64,000 bases of DNA. Origin: Solirubrobacterales bacterium (lineage in GTDB: Bacteria > Actinomycetota > Thermoleophilia > Solirubrobacterales > Solirubrobacteraceae). Every line of letters starts with the position of its first letter. Positions within the stretch are counted from its first letter, which is position 1. The stretch covers positions 1 to 64,000 of the forward strand of contig DAIDME010000102.1 in NCBI GenBank assembly GCA_027449125.1, read 5' to 3'. Positions 1-7,483 of the stretch are shown one piece after another. The notes under the pieces are model-generated. The model was not told where the DNA came from and made no database searches. It saw only the letters and a program-made list of their open reading frames with translations. The position numbers were made by a program, and so were the translations under genes.

Positions 1-131
1 ACCGCAGCGACTCCAATCCCCCTCTGGTGATCTCGCGGTTGCGGTCCGCGCCATCCGGCCGGTGTCCGCGGTTTCCGCGGCGCTGTCGACGCGCCCAGCC
101 GGGTCATTGTCTTGTGTCTCGCTCTCGCGGT

Positions 132-179
132 ACTGCCCGGCCAGCGACGGGCATCCGAGCCCGTCACCGGCCGGGCAGT
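132..179. repeat. Long perfect hairpin near the left edge
   Basis: The arms at 132-142 and 169-179 are perfect 11-base inverted repeats, and a second nested pair of 7 bases (146-152 and 159-165) extends the stem. No T tract follows, so a rho-independent terminator is possible but not typical. It lies 67 bases beyond the stop of the minus-strand AlpA-like gene, so it could end that transcript. I see no convincing gene in 1-246. Confidence 0.5.
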
Positions 180-246
180 CTTCGGTACCCAGAGCTGAAC
201 AACCCCACCTCAGGAATACGGATCTGAAACGGCAACGACTCGGGCG

Positions 247-477
247 TCAGCCGTTGTCGGCTGGCGTCGACGGTCGGCTTGTCACGTCGGAGCGCCAATG
301 TTCGATGTCCGAGCGGAGCCAGAGCTTCGCTCGGCGGTCACCGAAATCGCGTACGGGGCGGGGCATGTCGGGATAGCGATGCTGATAGACGCTCACGGTG
401 TTGCGGTGGGCGAAGCCGAGCAGTTCGGCGACTCCGTTGGCGTCCAGCAGGTCATCCGCATCGACTGCTCGACCCAT
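247..477 (-). CDS. AlpA/excisionase-like small DNA-binding protein
   Basis: This 76-residue protein has an N-terminal helix-turn-helix segment (GVAELLGFAHRNTVSVY) followed by a basic wing with LWLRSDIEHW. That arrangement is usual for MerR-like excisionases and AlpA-type regulators, which direct integrase or control phage and island genes. It diverges from the excisionase-like gene at 605-829 across a 127-base gap, so both may share a control region. The role in this mobile element is inferred from fold and context. No catalytic residues are expected. It could instead be a plain transcriptional regulator of the island. Confidence 0.65.
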   Translation of the reverse strand: MGRAVDADDLLDANGVAELLGFAHRNTVSVYQHRYPDMPRPVRDFGDRRAKLWLRSDIEHWRSDVTSRPSTPADNG

Positions 478-604
478 GCGAGGAGATTACTACTGGAAGC
501 GGATCTGTCCGACGTGGGCGGTAGATTCCCGTAGTCATCACGAGTCGGCCCTGGCGGTGCGGGAACGCCCCGGGGCCAGGCCAGACCTAATTGGAGGTCT
601 GACA

Positions 605-829
605 ATGTCAGCCTACGCGACCAGCCCAACGCCAGCAGAAGCCGCGCCGATCCGCAAGACCATGCTCACGAGAGACGAGGTGCTGACGGCGCGTGAGGTT
701 GCGGATCTGCTGAAGATGCCCGGATCCACCGTCTACGAGCTGGCCCGGCGCGGGGAGCTGCCTGCCAGTCGTCTTGGGAAGACGTGGCGGTTTCTGCGGC
801 CCAGACTGGAAAACTTGCTGGCCGGCTAG
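605..829 (+). CDS. Excisionase-family helix-turn-helix protein
   Basis: The 74-residue protein carries the excisionase (Xis/HTH_17) pattern: LTAREVADLLKMPGSTVYEL, then RRGELPASRLGKTWRF and a short C-terminal helix. Proteins of this family bind next to attachment sites and steer tyrosine integrases toward excision. The ATG at 605 is chosen because GGAGGT lies 7 bases upstream; longer readings of the frame extend into sequence with no coding character. With the broken integrase at 1283-2614 it marks the left part of the window as an integrated element. Confidence 0.8.
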   Translation: MSAYATSPTPAEAAPIRKTMLTRDEVLTAREVADLLKMPGSTVYELARRGELPASRLGKTWRFLRPRLENLLAG

Positions 830-847
830 CTGACGTGCCGGTGTTCC

Positions 848-1111
848 CTACGCGGCTTGGAGGGGGCGGGCGGTCTCGATCGACAGTTCGAAGCCAGCGA
901 GTTCGGCCGCCACTGACGCGCACTCTTCGCCCTCTCCTGCTAGGTAGAGAGCGATCGCCTCTTCGACGGACTCGATCAGCTCGGCGACAGTGAATCCCGA
1001 CGCGAAGCAGCCAGGCAGCTCACTGACCTCGGCCCAGTAGGAGCCGTCCTCGTGATGTACGGCGACGTGTAGTTGCTTCTGATCCATCGGCGTCCTCGTA
1101 GCGTCGATCAT
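848..1111 (-). CDS. hicB: HicB-family antitoxin
   Basis: The 87-residue protein shows the HicB partial RNase H-like fold signature: LHVAVHHEDGSYWAEVSELP, then GCFASGFTVAELIESVEEAI. HicB neutralises the HicA mRNA interferase. The ATG at 1111 overlaps the stop of hicA as ATGA, the classic toxin-first hicA-hicB arrangement with translational coupling. An internal ATG at 1087 is an alternative start. No separate C-terminal DNA-binding domain is evident, so autoregulation may need another factor. Confidence 0.85.
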   Translation of the reverse strand: MIDATRTPMDQKQLHVAVHHEDGSYWAEVSELPGCFASGFTVAELIESVEEAIALYLAGEGEECASVAAELAGFELSIETARPLQAA

Positions 1112-1293
1112 AGACCCGCCTGTTTCTTTATCGCAGAATCGAGGCCTTTGCTGTAGGTCTGGCCACGATGATGCGGCAGAGTGATTGGCCGCGCGCCAGG
1201 CTTGGTCATCTTGACCACGTGCTTGCCGCCGCGTTCCTGGGTCCAGCCCTCGGTCTCCAACGTCTTGATCCATTCGCGCTGGTTACGCGGCAT
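1108..1293 (-). CDS. hicA: HicA-family mRNA interferase toxin
   Basis: The 61-residue protein has the double-stranded-RNA-binding-like HicA fold, with WIKTLETEGWTQERGGKHVV containing the conserved His, followed by PITLPHHRGQTYSKG and a C-terminal helix. HicA cleaves mRNA and is blocked by HicB, encoded immediately downstream with a 4-base overlap. The ATG at 1293 is chosen because MPRNQREW begins the family's usual N-terminus. It overlaps the last codons of the integrase frame by 11 bases, which couples the toxin-antitoxin unit to the integration module. Confidence 0.85.
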   Translation of the reverse strand: MPRNQREWIKTLETEGWTQERGGKHVVKMTKPGARPITLPHHRGQTYSKGLDSAIKKQAGL

Positions 1294-2614
1294 GCGTAAG
1301 CTCTTCTGAGTGGGAGGACAGTCCGGCCAGGGCACGCGTGAAGCGATCGGCTTGCTCGCCGGCTGGGCGGGCGTGGAGATAGCGCTCCGTCGTTGCGATC
1401 CGAGAGTGACCCATCGCTGCCTTGACGCTCACCTAATCGATACCGCCGGCGACGAGCAGTGAGCCATGGGTGTGGCGTAGGTCGTGGAACCGCAGCGGCT
1501 GAAGTTCCGCTGCATCACGAGCGCGCTCGAAGCGGCGGCGCAGGGCCGACGGGTCAATGCGACGCCCAAGGCGGTTGGCAAACACGTAGTCGTCGGGACG
1601 CGTGAACTCGCCGCGAGCCTTCAGTCGCTCGAGAGCTTGGGCGGCCTGCTCGGGAAGCGGCACCTGCCGCGTGCGGCGGCTCTTGCTCGAGCTGACCTCG
1701 GTAGCGCCCGAGAGTGCACGTCGGACGGTGAGCTTGCGTCCGGTGAAGTCCACGTCGCGCCAGCGGAGCGCGACAAGCTCGCCTCTGCGCAGCCCTGCGT
1801 AAGCGGCTACTCGGACGAGTTCGGCGTCTTGGGTGTCCTCGTCCGCGCGAGCCTCGCGCTCTCCGGCGCTGAGTGCCGGCCGTGATGGATTCCGGTGGGC
1901 TCCGGAGGCCAGCGCGTCCGCAAGCTGCTCGATCTCTCCTGGCGAGTAGAACGAGAGCGGGCCGCGCTCGGGCTCAACTCGCCGGTCGGCGTGAGCGGCG
2001 GGATTCGCTGCCAGCCCGTACGTGCTGGGCTTCATTCCGTAGTTGAAGATGGCGCAAACGAGCTGGCGTGTCTTGTTGACCGTGCGTGGCGCCACGCCGG
2101 TTCTGGAGATCGACCGCAGCAGCTCCTCGATCTGGCGAGTCGTGATCTCGCGTGCCGGCTCGTCGCCGAGCGCTGCCATCACCAGGCCACGGGAGGTCCC
2201 GGATCCGCGACGGTAAGCGCTACCTGGCTCGGCAAGAAGCAGCCGATGATCCCGCAGCGTCGATGGTTTGGCGTCCTTCACATCCTCAAGCCATGCCAGA
2301 TAGTCGGCAGAGAGCTCCCGAAATGTCACGCCTCGGCGGCGACGCGCCTCGGCGTCCCGCTCGAGCAGTGTCTGTTCGGTGTCGTGCATGCGGACGAGCT
2401 CGAGCATGCGCTGGCATGCCTGCGCCTCGGTGAGAACACCTTTGGGTGGGCGGCCGCGTCGTCGCCGCCAGCCGCCCGATCCGTCAGCTTCGGCCCACGC
2501 ACGACCCAAGCCCCGGATCACCGGCTGCCCATTCCGCGACCACTTCCCATACCAGAACGGTCCGGTGGCACGCTGGCGTACGAACGGCCGAGAGGTGGGG
2601 CCAGGGGTTGCCAT
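1283..2614 (-). pseudogene. Tyrosine integrase interrupted by in-frame TAG
   Basis: This is a phage-type tyrosine recombinase: an N-terminal arm and SAM-like domain (TFRELSADYLAWLEDV) followed by a catalytic domain with AGLRRGELVAL (first Arg), the KSRR Lys region and RFHDLRHTHGSLL (HxxR). A TAG at 1433-1435 falls after GGID. In the same frame the sequence continues VSVKAAMGHSRIATTERYL, which supplies the second catalytic His and the nucleophile Tyr, and ends at a TAA at 1283. One T-to-A change from TTG (Leu, common here) would explain it. The ATG at 2614 is preferred to the one at 2701 because MATPGPTSRPF fits the family start. Without readthrough the product lacks its nucleophile. Confidence 0.9.
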
Positions 2615-2797
2615 GAACCCATAAGCTACCGCTCGTGTCGAACGAAAGAGAAACGGGCAACCGTCCAGGCAACATCTACCATCGGTAACGGTCGCAGGCA
2701 CCCCTTACGTGGCATAGACGCCGTATTCATAGGCTATTCAACCCTCGCAAGACCAGGCATCCATGGCGTTCGGAACCACATCTTCCGCCCGTCACGC

Positions 2798-2829
2798 CGG
2801 AGGTCGCGGGTTCGAGTCCCGTCGCTCCC
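2798..2829 (+). repeat. tRNA 3'-end attachment site, copy 1
   Basis: This segment has a T arm (GCGGG, TTCGAGT, CCCGT) followed by the 3' acceptor strand CGCTCCC, exactly as at the end of a tRNA gene. No matching 5' half (a GGGAGCG acceptor strand with D arm) precedes it, so it is a tRNA fragment and not a tRNA gene. It lies just upstream of the integrase start, the usual place for an att site. The anticodon cannot be read with confidence. Confidence 0.75.
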
Positions 2830-3357
2830 GTTCCAATAACGGCAGTGTTTCCAGGGCTTTGGGTGTCAGAGCTGTCGACGAGCTGTCGGCGTCCAGCTCG
2901 GGGGTAGCACCAGCGAATAGCAAGCTAGGCTCCGGAACGGTGGACTGCCCGGCTAGCGCGACCGGCCGCTGCCAGATCTACGTCAGGACCCGAACGGCCG
3001 TGGGCAGTCCTCCTAAGTGCAGCGTTGATTGTTGCGGATGGTGGATTCTCGGCCAGGGGCAGCAGGTTGAGTCCGGCGTTTTGAGTCCGGTTCCAGGGCT
3101 AGAACGCGCTTTACGCCGCTCGCAGTCCCGCGACAGCGCTCCCGATCCAGCTGGGAGCCGGCAGAGCGGCAAAACGGATCGACGGAGACGGGCCGGTAGT
3201 TGGACAAGGGCGGTCGGGTTCGTGCTTGCCGCTTGCGCGACTCGCTCGGGCGGGAGTCTCGCGTCGGTGCTAACAGCGCATGTTCCACGCTCGTTCTGTC
3301 ACTGAGTCCCGAGTTGACTTCCACTATTTTCCGAGTTAGCAGATACTGTTCTCCGGG
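2830..3357. other. Gene-free stretch between att copy 1 and the ATPase gene
   Basis: I see no protein family, RNA gene or strong hairpin in these 528 bases. Open frames on either strand lack coding character. The last 30 bases presumably carry the promoter of the ATPase gene. It may be island junk or remnant DNA. Confidence 0.5.
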
Positions 3358-4650
3358 GTGATTGACGGGCTGCTATCCGGTGGGTTGATTGAGCGTCGGC
3401 TTGGGCCGGTTGTTGTTGAGGCGATGGGTAGTGCCCGGGCGGTGGCGGTGCTCGGGGCGCGGCAGGCTGGGAAGAGCACGCTCGTTCGGGCGCTCGCGGT
3501 CGGGCCGTTGTCTGCGGAGTACTTCACTCTGGATGATGAGCCGACCCGGGCCGCTGCCCTGGCAGATCCGGTGGGCTTTGTCGCGGCACTCGGCGCTCGC
3601 ACTGTTCTGGATGAGGTTCAGCGTGCGCCGGAGTTGTTGTTGGCGATCAAGGCGCGGCTTGATCGTGACGGGACGCGTGGGCAGTTCCTGCTGACGGGGT
3701 CTGCGAATCTGCGTCGGATCCCAGCGGTCGCCGACGCGCTTCCGGGTCGCGTGGATTATCTGACGTTGTGGCCGTTTACTCAGGGCGAGATCGCCGGCCC
3801 CCGCGAGGGGTTTCTGGACCGGGCGTTCGACGGTGAAGTCCGGAGCGTGGCTGACGCTCCGGTCGGCCGCCACGAATATGCTGCGCGGCTGCTCGCCGGC
3901 GGCTTTCCCGAGGCGCTCGCGCGGGCCGGGTCTGCGCGGACACGATTCTTCTCAAGCTATGTCGCCTCGATTCTTGACCGTGATCTTGCCGACGCGGCGC
4001 GCGTCCACGACCCGGTCTCGGTCGCAACGCTGCTGCGCTTGGTTGCTGCTCGCTCGGGTTCGCTCGCACGCTATGAGGCGCTCGGGCGTGAGGCCGGGAT
4101 CGACGGGAAGACCGCCAAGAGCCACCTCGATGTGCTTGAGCGGCTGTTCCTCGTGCGGATCCGTGCGTCGTGGCATGTCAACCTCGGCCAGCGCCAGGTC
4201 AAAGCACCGAAGCTGTATGTCTCCGATCCTGGGCTGCTGGCCGGCCTGATCGGCGTCGACGAACGGCGTCTGCGTGCCGACGATGGCTTGGCGGGGGCGC
4301 TGTTTGAGACGTTCGTCGCGACCGAGCTTGAGCGGCAGGCATCGTGGTCTGAGCAGCCACAATCGTTCTGGCATTACCGCGAGGGCGAGCGTGAGGTTGA
4401 CGTGATCGCGGAGCGGCCCTCTGGCGAGGTCGTCGGGATCGAGGTCAAAGCGGCCGCCACGGTCCGGGCCCGCGACTTCGCGGGGCTTGTGCACCTCCGT
4501 GACCGCCTCGGGGCGCGGCTGCGGGCTGGGATCCTTCTCTACACGGGCCAGCGGACGCTGCCGTTCGGGGACCGCATGCACGCCGTCCCGCTGGAAGCGA
4601 TCTGGCAATCAGAACAGCTGCGCCACCGGCCCCGAGCGTCCACCGTCTGA
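3358..4650 (+). CDS. ATP-binding protein, AAA_14 plus DUF4143
   Basis: The 430-residue protein has a Walker A near residues 32-40 (GARQAGKSTLVRAL), a Walker B-like TVLDEVQRAPELL, a sensor segment FLLTGSANL and a C-terminal DUF4143 domain ending in a nuclease-like core, with YREGEREVDVI followed by GEVVGIEVKAA. The last segment resembles the D-(X)n-ExK pattern of PD-(D/E)XK folds. The GTG start at 3358 is in frame; no strong ribosome-binding site is visible. The family is widespread in mobile and accessory DNA and its function is unknown. It sits between two tRNA-end repeats, which suggests it came in with an island. Confidence 0.85.
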   Translation: MIDGLLSGGLIERRLGPVVVEAMGSARAVAVLGARQAGKSTLVRALAVGPLSAEYFTLDDEPTRAAALADPVGFVAALGARTVLDEVQRAPELLLAIKARLDRDGTRGQFLLTGSANLRRIPAVADALPGRVDYLTLWPFTQGEIAGPREGFLDRAFDGEVRSVADAPVGRHEYAARLLAGGFPEALARAGSARTRFFSSYVASILDRDLADAARVHDPVSVATLLRLVAARSGSLARYEALGREAGIDGKTAKSHLDVLERLFLVRIRASWHVNLGQRQVKAPKLYVSDPGLLAGLIGVDERRLRADDGLAGALFETFVATELERQASWSEQPQSFWHYREGEREVDVIAERPSGEVVGIEVKAAATVRARDFAGLVHLRDRLGARLRAGILLYTGQRTLPFGDRMHAVPLEAIWQSEQLRHRPRASTV

Positions 4651-4802
4651 GCGACAATCCGAGAAGCTCGCGCGTCACTCGATGATCAGCGGGACGATCC
4701 CAATGCGTGCGCAAGCCAAAGCCGTGACATTTGCGGTTGCGCCGCGCCCAGGAAATGCATATTTGCAGCGCAAACGCGCTGTTGAGCTGCGTACTGTGAC
4801 GG

Positions 4803-4835
4803 CGGAGGTCGCGGGCTTCGAGTCGCGTCGCTCCC
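4803..4835 (+). repeat. tRNA 3'-end attachment site, copy 2
   Basis: This repeats 2798-2829 with one inserted C and one C-to-G change, in the same orientation. The changes disrupt the T arm, so it cannot be the end of a functional tRNA. With copy 1 it brackets a 2-kb segment holding the AAA/DUF4143 gene. Confidence 0.7.
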
Positions 4836-5301
4836 ATACACGAAATCACCTGGCGACGGCGTCATCCGCAACCGTTCATTCCGCCGGTCTGGGGGCTTGC
4901 TAAGAACGGCGCGTGGAGCGAGCCGCCGTCGCGGCGGACGGCGTGGACGTCGCGTAGTTGGGCCGGCAGAGGCAGATGTCGCAGGCGGCGGCTCACGGAT
5001 GCCGGTGGCGAGCGTTCGCCGAAGCGCTCGCCTCCGCCTGGCTGGGCTGAGCGCGGGTGCCCTGGCCCGACGGTGGTGGTGCACGGCGCCGGTCCCTGAC
5101 TGCGGAACCTGATCCACCGCCGAGACTCCGCGGCCGGACCGCTCGGCCTGCCCAGGGGCCCGCGGACCCGCGGTCACGTCGCGCGAATCACAGCCGCGGT
5201 GATCGTCATCTGAAACCAGATCAGGCGGACGCCGGCCCGGGCGGTCGCCGCCCCTGGGGCAGCCGGCCCGCTGGCTCGGCTGCCCCGCCCGACCGTCCCC
5301 C
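4836..5301. other. Gene-free stretch
   Basis: I recognise no gene, RNA or repeat in this stretch. A minus-strand reading across 4686-5417 is low-complexity and Arg/Pro-rich with no family features, so it is not called. Confidence 0.5.
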
Positions 5302-6210
5302 TCACTGCTCGAAGTAGTGCCCCGTCGCCAGGTCATCGAGCAGCCCGGGCTGCATCGGCTCCCAGCCGAGCGTCGCACGCGTCCAGGCGTTTGACATCGG
5401 GTTGTCAACGCCGGCAAACGCGGCGAGAAAGCCCAGGTACGCGGGCGCCTCTTCGACGCTCACGCCGCGCGCGGGCACACCGGCGCCGCGGCCGATGGCC
5501 TCGGCGATCTGTCTGAAGGGGATGCCCTCCCCCTCGACTCCGTGGTAGCGGCTCCCGGCTGGGCCGCGCTCGAGCGCTAGCCGGTAGAGGCGGGCGATGT
5601 CCCGGGTGTTGGCGGCCGGCCAGCGGTTGGCGCCGTCCCCGATGTAGGCGGAAAACCCGTGCTTGCGTGCGAAGCCGATCAGGGTCGGCACGAAGCCGTG
5701 CTTATCGAGGTCACTGTGAACGGTCGGAGCCAGGCGCACTGTGCCCGAGCGGACGCCCTGGTCAGCCAGCCCGATGAGGTGGTTCTCGGCCTCGATGCGC
5801 GGGAAGTCACCGCTCACCGCGTCCTGTTCGGTGCCGACCCTGCCGGGCCTGGTCAAGCCGAGCACCAGTGAGCCACTGGCGCCGACGAATGGTCTGTCGC
5901 TGCCCGCCAGGGCGGCGCCGATGGCCCTGATGGCCGCCAGGTCCGAGGCTGCCGCGGCCGCGAAGTCCCCGCTGAACGCGAGGTCGTGACGCATCGCCAG
6001 GTGGATCACGCCGTCAGTCTCGGCGGCGGCCAGCGCGAGGTCATCCGGATCGGTGAGGTCGCCGCGGCGAACCTGCGCGCCGAGCGCCTTGACCTTGGCG
6101 GCAGCCTCGTCGCTGCGGGCGAGGCCGAGCACCGTGTGGCCGTTGGCGATCAGCTCGGGGATGACGGCGGATCCGATGTGTCCAGATGCGCCGGTGACGA
6201 AAACATGCAT
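5302..6210 (-). CDS. NAD(P)-dependent epimerase/dehydratase-type SDR
   Basis: The 302-residue protein opens with the Rossmann motif MHVFVTGASGHIGSAV, followed by acidic and strand segments typical of extended or atypical short-chain dehydrogenases (RRGDLTDPDDLA, DGVIHLAM). The substrate is unknown; related genes are annotated as NAD-dependent epimerases. The ATG at 6210 is chosen because a GAGGTCTCC ribosome-binding site precedes it and the motif begins at once. An upstream in-frame ATG at 6264 would add 18 residues of no family character. The gene diverges from a TetR regulator 114 bases away, which probably controls it. Confidence 0.8.
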   Translation of the reverse strand: MHVFVTGASGHIGSAVIPELIANGHTVLGLARSDEAAAKVKALGAQVRRGDLTDPDDLALAAAETDGVIHLAMRHDLAFSGDFAAAAASDLAAIRAIGAALAGSDRPFVGASGSLVLGLTRPGRVGTEQDAVSGDFPRIEAENHLIGLADQGVRSGTVRLAPTVHSDLDKHGFVPTLIGFARKHGFSAYIGDGANRWPAANTRDIARLYRLALERGPAGSRYHGVEGEGIPFRQIAEAIGRGAGVPARGVSVEEAPAYLGFLAAFAGVDNPMSNAWTRATLGWEPMQPGLLDDLATGHYFEQ

Positions 6211-6324
6211 GGAGACCTCTGCGTGTTGTGTTGTGGAGTCGAGCAGCGCCGCGCTCGATGTCATTTAGTGCCATCACGTTAGCACAGCTATGTCACGGAG
6301 TGTCATCAGCTACGCTTGCGGGCT
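6211..6324. promoter_or_regulatory. Divergent promoter region with repeated TGTCA elements
   Basis: The gap between the SDR and its divergent TetR regulator holds two TGTCA units separated by five bases (6291-6305) and a GTGC/GCAC inverted pair around 6270-6287. TetR proteins usually bind in such gaps to repress both genes. The exact operator is not certain from sequence alone. Confidence 0.35.
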
Positions 6325-6891
6325 ATGCGCTGGCTTCCGGACGCGATGGGCAGACTTCAGGCCGCTGCCCTCGAGCTCTTCCTGGAGCGCGGCTACGAGG
6401 CCACGACCGTGGCGGACATCGCCGAGCGGGCGGGGCTTACCAAGCGGACCTTCTTCCGCTACTTCGCAGACAAGCGTGAGGTGCTCTTCATAGGCTCCGA
6501 GCGGCTCGTCGAGGCGTTCGTGGCGGCCGTCACGCAGGCACCCGCGGAGGCGCCGCCGCTGGCTGCGATGGAAGCCGGCCTGCACGCGCTGGGCGACAGC
6601 TTCACCGCCGAACGCCACCGGTTCGCCGCCGAGCGCGCCGCGATCATCGCCTCGAGCCCCGAACTTCAGGAGCGCGAGCTGATCAAGCTGGCGGCCATGG
6701 CCGCCGCCGCCGCCGCCGCGCTGCGCGCGCGCGGTGTCGGTGAGCCCGCCGCCACGCTCGCCGCCGACGCCGCGATCACCGTGTTTCGCGTCGCCTTCTC
6801 TCGCTGGGTCGCCGATGACCGCCCCGAGGGCTTCCGGGCGCTCACGCGCGAATCGCTGGACACGCTCCGGATGCTGGCGGCTGCACCGTGA
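6325..6891 (+). CDS. TetR-family transcriptional regulator
   Basis: The 188-residue protein has an N-terminal TetR helix-turn-helix (TTVADIAERAGLTKRTFFRY, then FADKREVL) and an alanine-rich helical ligand-binding domain. It is divergent from the SDR at 5302-6210, so that gene is the likely target and its substrate or product a possible ligand. The ATG at 6325 is preferred; a TTG three codons upstream is also in frame. A very strong terminator follows at 6940-6986. Confidence 0.85.
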   Translation: MRWLPDAMGRLQAAALELFLERGYEATTVADIAERAGLTKRTFFRYFADKREVLFIGSERLVEAFVAAVTQAPAEAPPLAAMEAGLHALGDSFTAERHRFAAERAAIIASSPELQERELIKLAAMAAAAAAALRARGVGEPAATLAADAAITVFRVAFSRWVADDRPEGFRALTRESLDTLRMLAAAP

Positions 6892-6939
6892 GCATCCACG
6901 CAAGCGGGTGCCGGCGGGTCGGCGCCGGCGGGCGCGGGT

Positions 6940-6986
6940 ACGCCGGGGGCCGGCCGTGCGGATCGCGAACGGCCGGCCCCCGGCGT
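6940..6986. terminator. Strong bidirectional hairpin terminator
   Basis: The arms at 6940-6957 and 6969-6986 form a perfect 18-bp stem with an 11-base loop, followed by TTCCT on the plus strand. It sits between the plus-strand TetR gene and the minus-strand three-gene sulfur operon, so it can end both transcripts. Confidence 0.8.
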
Positions 6987-6998
6987 TTCCTGCCCGCC

Positions 6999-7148
6999 TC
7001 AGCGGCGGGTGGCGGCAGCCTGTTCCCTGGCAGAGTGGCCCTGGCAGCGTTGTGGGGCGGGAACGTCGCGCATCACTTCATCCACGTGCTGGCCGCAGCC
7101 GGCCCACGTGATCTTGCCGCAAACGTTGCACTTGACTGCGTGACACAT
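6999..7148 (-). CDS. Small Cys/His-rich protein, copy 1
   Basis: This 49-residue protein is rich in potential metal ligands: Cys at 2, 7, 10, 18 and 35 and His at 21 and 38 (MCHAVKCNVCGK, then TWAGCGQHV, then CQGH). A zinc or other metal site is likely, but the function is unknown. It is the last gene of a minus-strand operon behind the CstR-like repressor, 41 bases after that gene. A clear paralogue lies at 10688-10870, again next to a thiol- or metal-responsive regulator. The ATG at 7148 is chosen because the conserved MC-x4-C-x2-C motif starts there. Confidence 0.75.
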   Translation of the reverse strand: MCHAVKCNVCGKITWAGCGQHVDEVMRDVPAPQRCQGHSAREQAAATRR

Positions 7149-7189
7149 GTCGCTCTCGTTTCTGTGGTTGGGTTTGGTGGAGGGTTGGT

Positions 7190-7483
7190 CTATGCGAGCC
7201 CGAGAAACAGCCGTTCCAGCGCGTCCAGGTCGGGGCCGCCGCTCGAGGCGCCGCTGACACAGTCGTGCATCGCCTCGGCAACGATTTTGAAGCCGGCCCG
7301 CTCGACGGCATGAAGGACCGCGGAAAGCTGCGTGAGAACCTCGTCGCACGGCTGGTCGGCCTCCACGGCGCGGATGACGGCGTCGAGCTGACCCTGGGCG
7401 CGCCGCAGACGGTTGACGATACGGTGGTGACGCTCCGAACGCTGCGTCGAGACGGAGGTCTCCGGAACGGGTGCGGCGATCAT
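7190..7483 (-). CDS. CsoR/RcnR-family repressor, CstR-like (persulfide sensor type)
   Basis: The 97-residue DUF156 protein has RLRRAQGQLDAVIRAVEADQ followed by Cys46, and Cys75 in AMHDCV. The 29-residue spacing equals that of the two thiol ligands of copper CsoR and of the two reactive cysteines of CstR. The CsoR copper His, four residues before the second Cys, is Ala71 here, which points to a sulfane-sulfur sensor of CstR type. The gene overlaps the persulfide-reductase gene as ATGA, and a perfect GC-rich palindrome precedes the operon (9259-9274). The sulfur-sensing call is inference from residues and context; a different metal remains possible. Confidence 0.8.
   Translation of the reverse strand: MIAAPVPETSVSTQRSERHHRIVNRLRRAQGQLDAVIRAVEADQPCDEVLTQLSAVLHAVERAGFKIVAEAMHDCVSGASSGGPDLDALERLFLGLA

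Noticed and set aside
2755-2835. A complete tRNA gene ending at 2829
   Set aside because: The T arm and 3' acceptor strand are present, but no matching 5' acceptor strand, D arm or plausible anticodon loop is found upstream.
4686-5417. A minus-strand gene across the gap before the SDR
   Set aside because: The translation is low-complexity Arg/Pro/Ser, has no ribosome-binding site, and overlaps the end of the real SDR gene.
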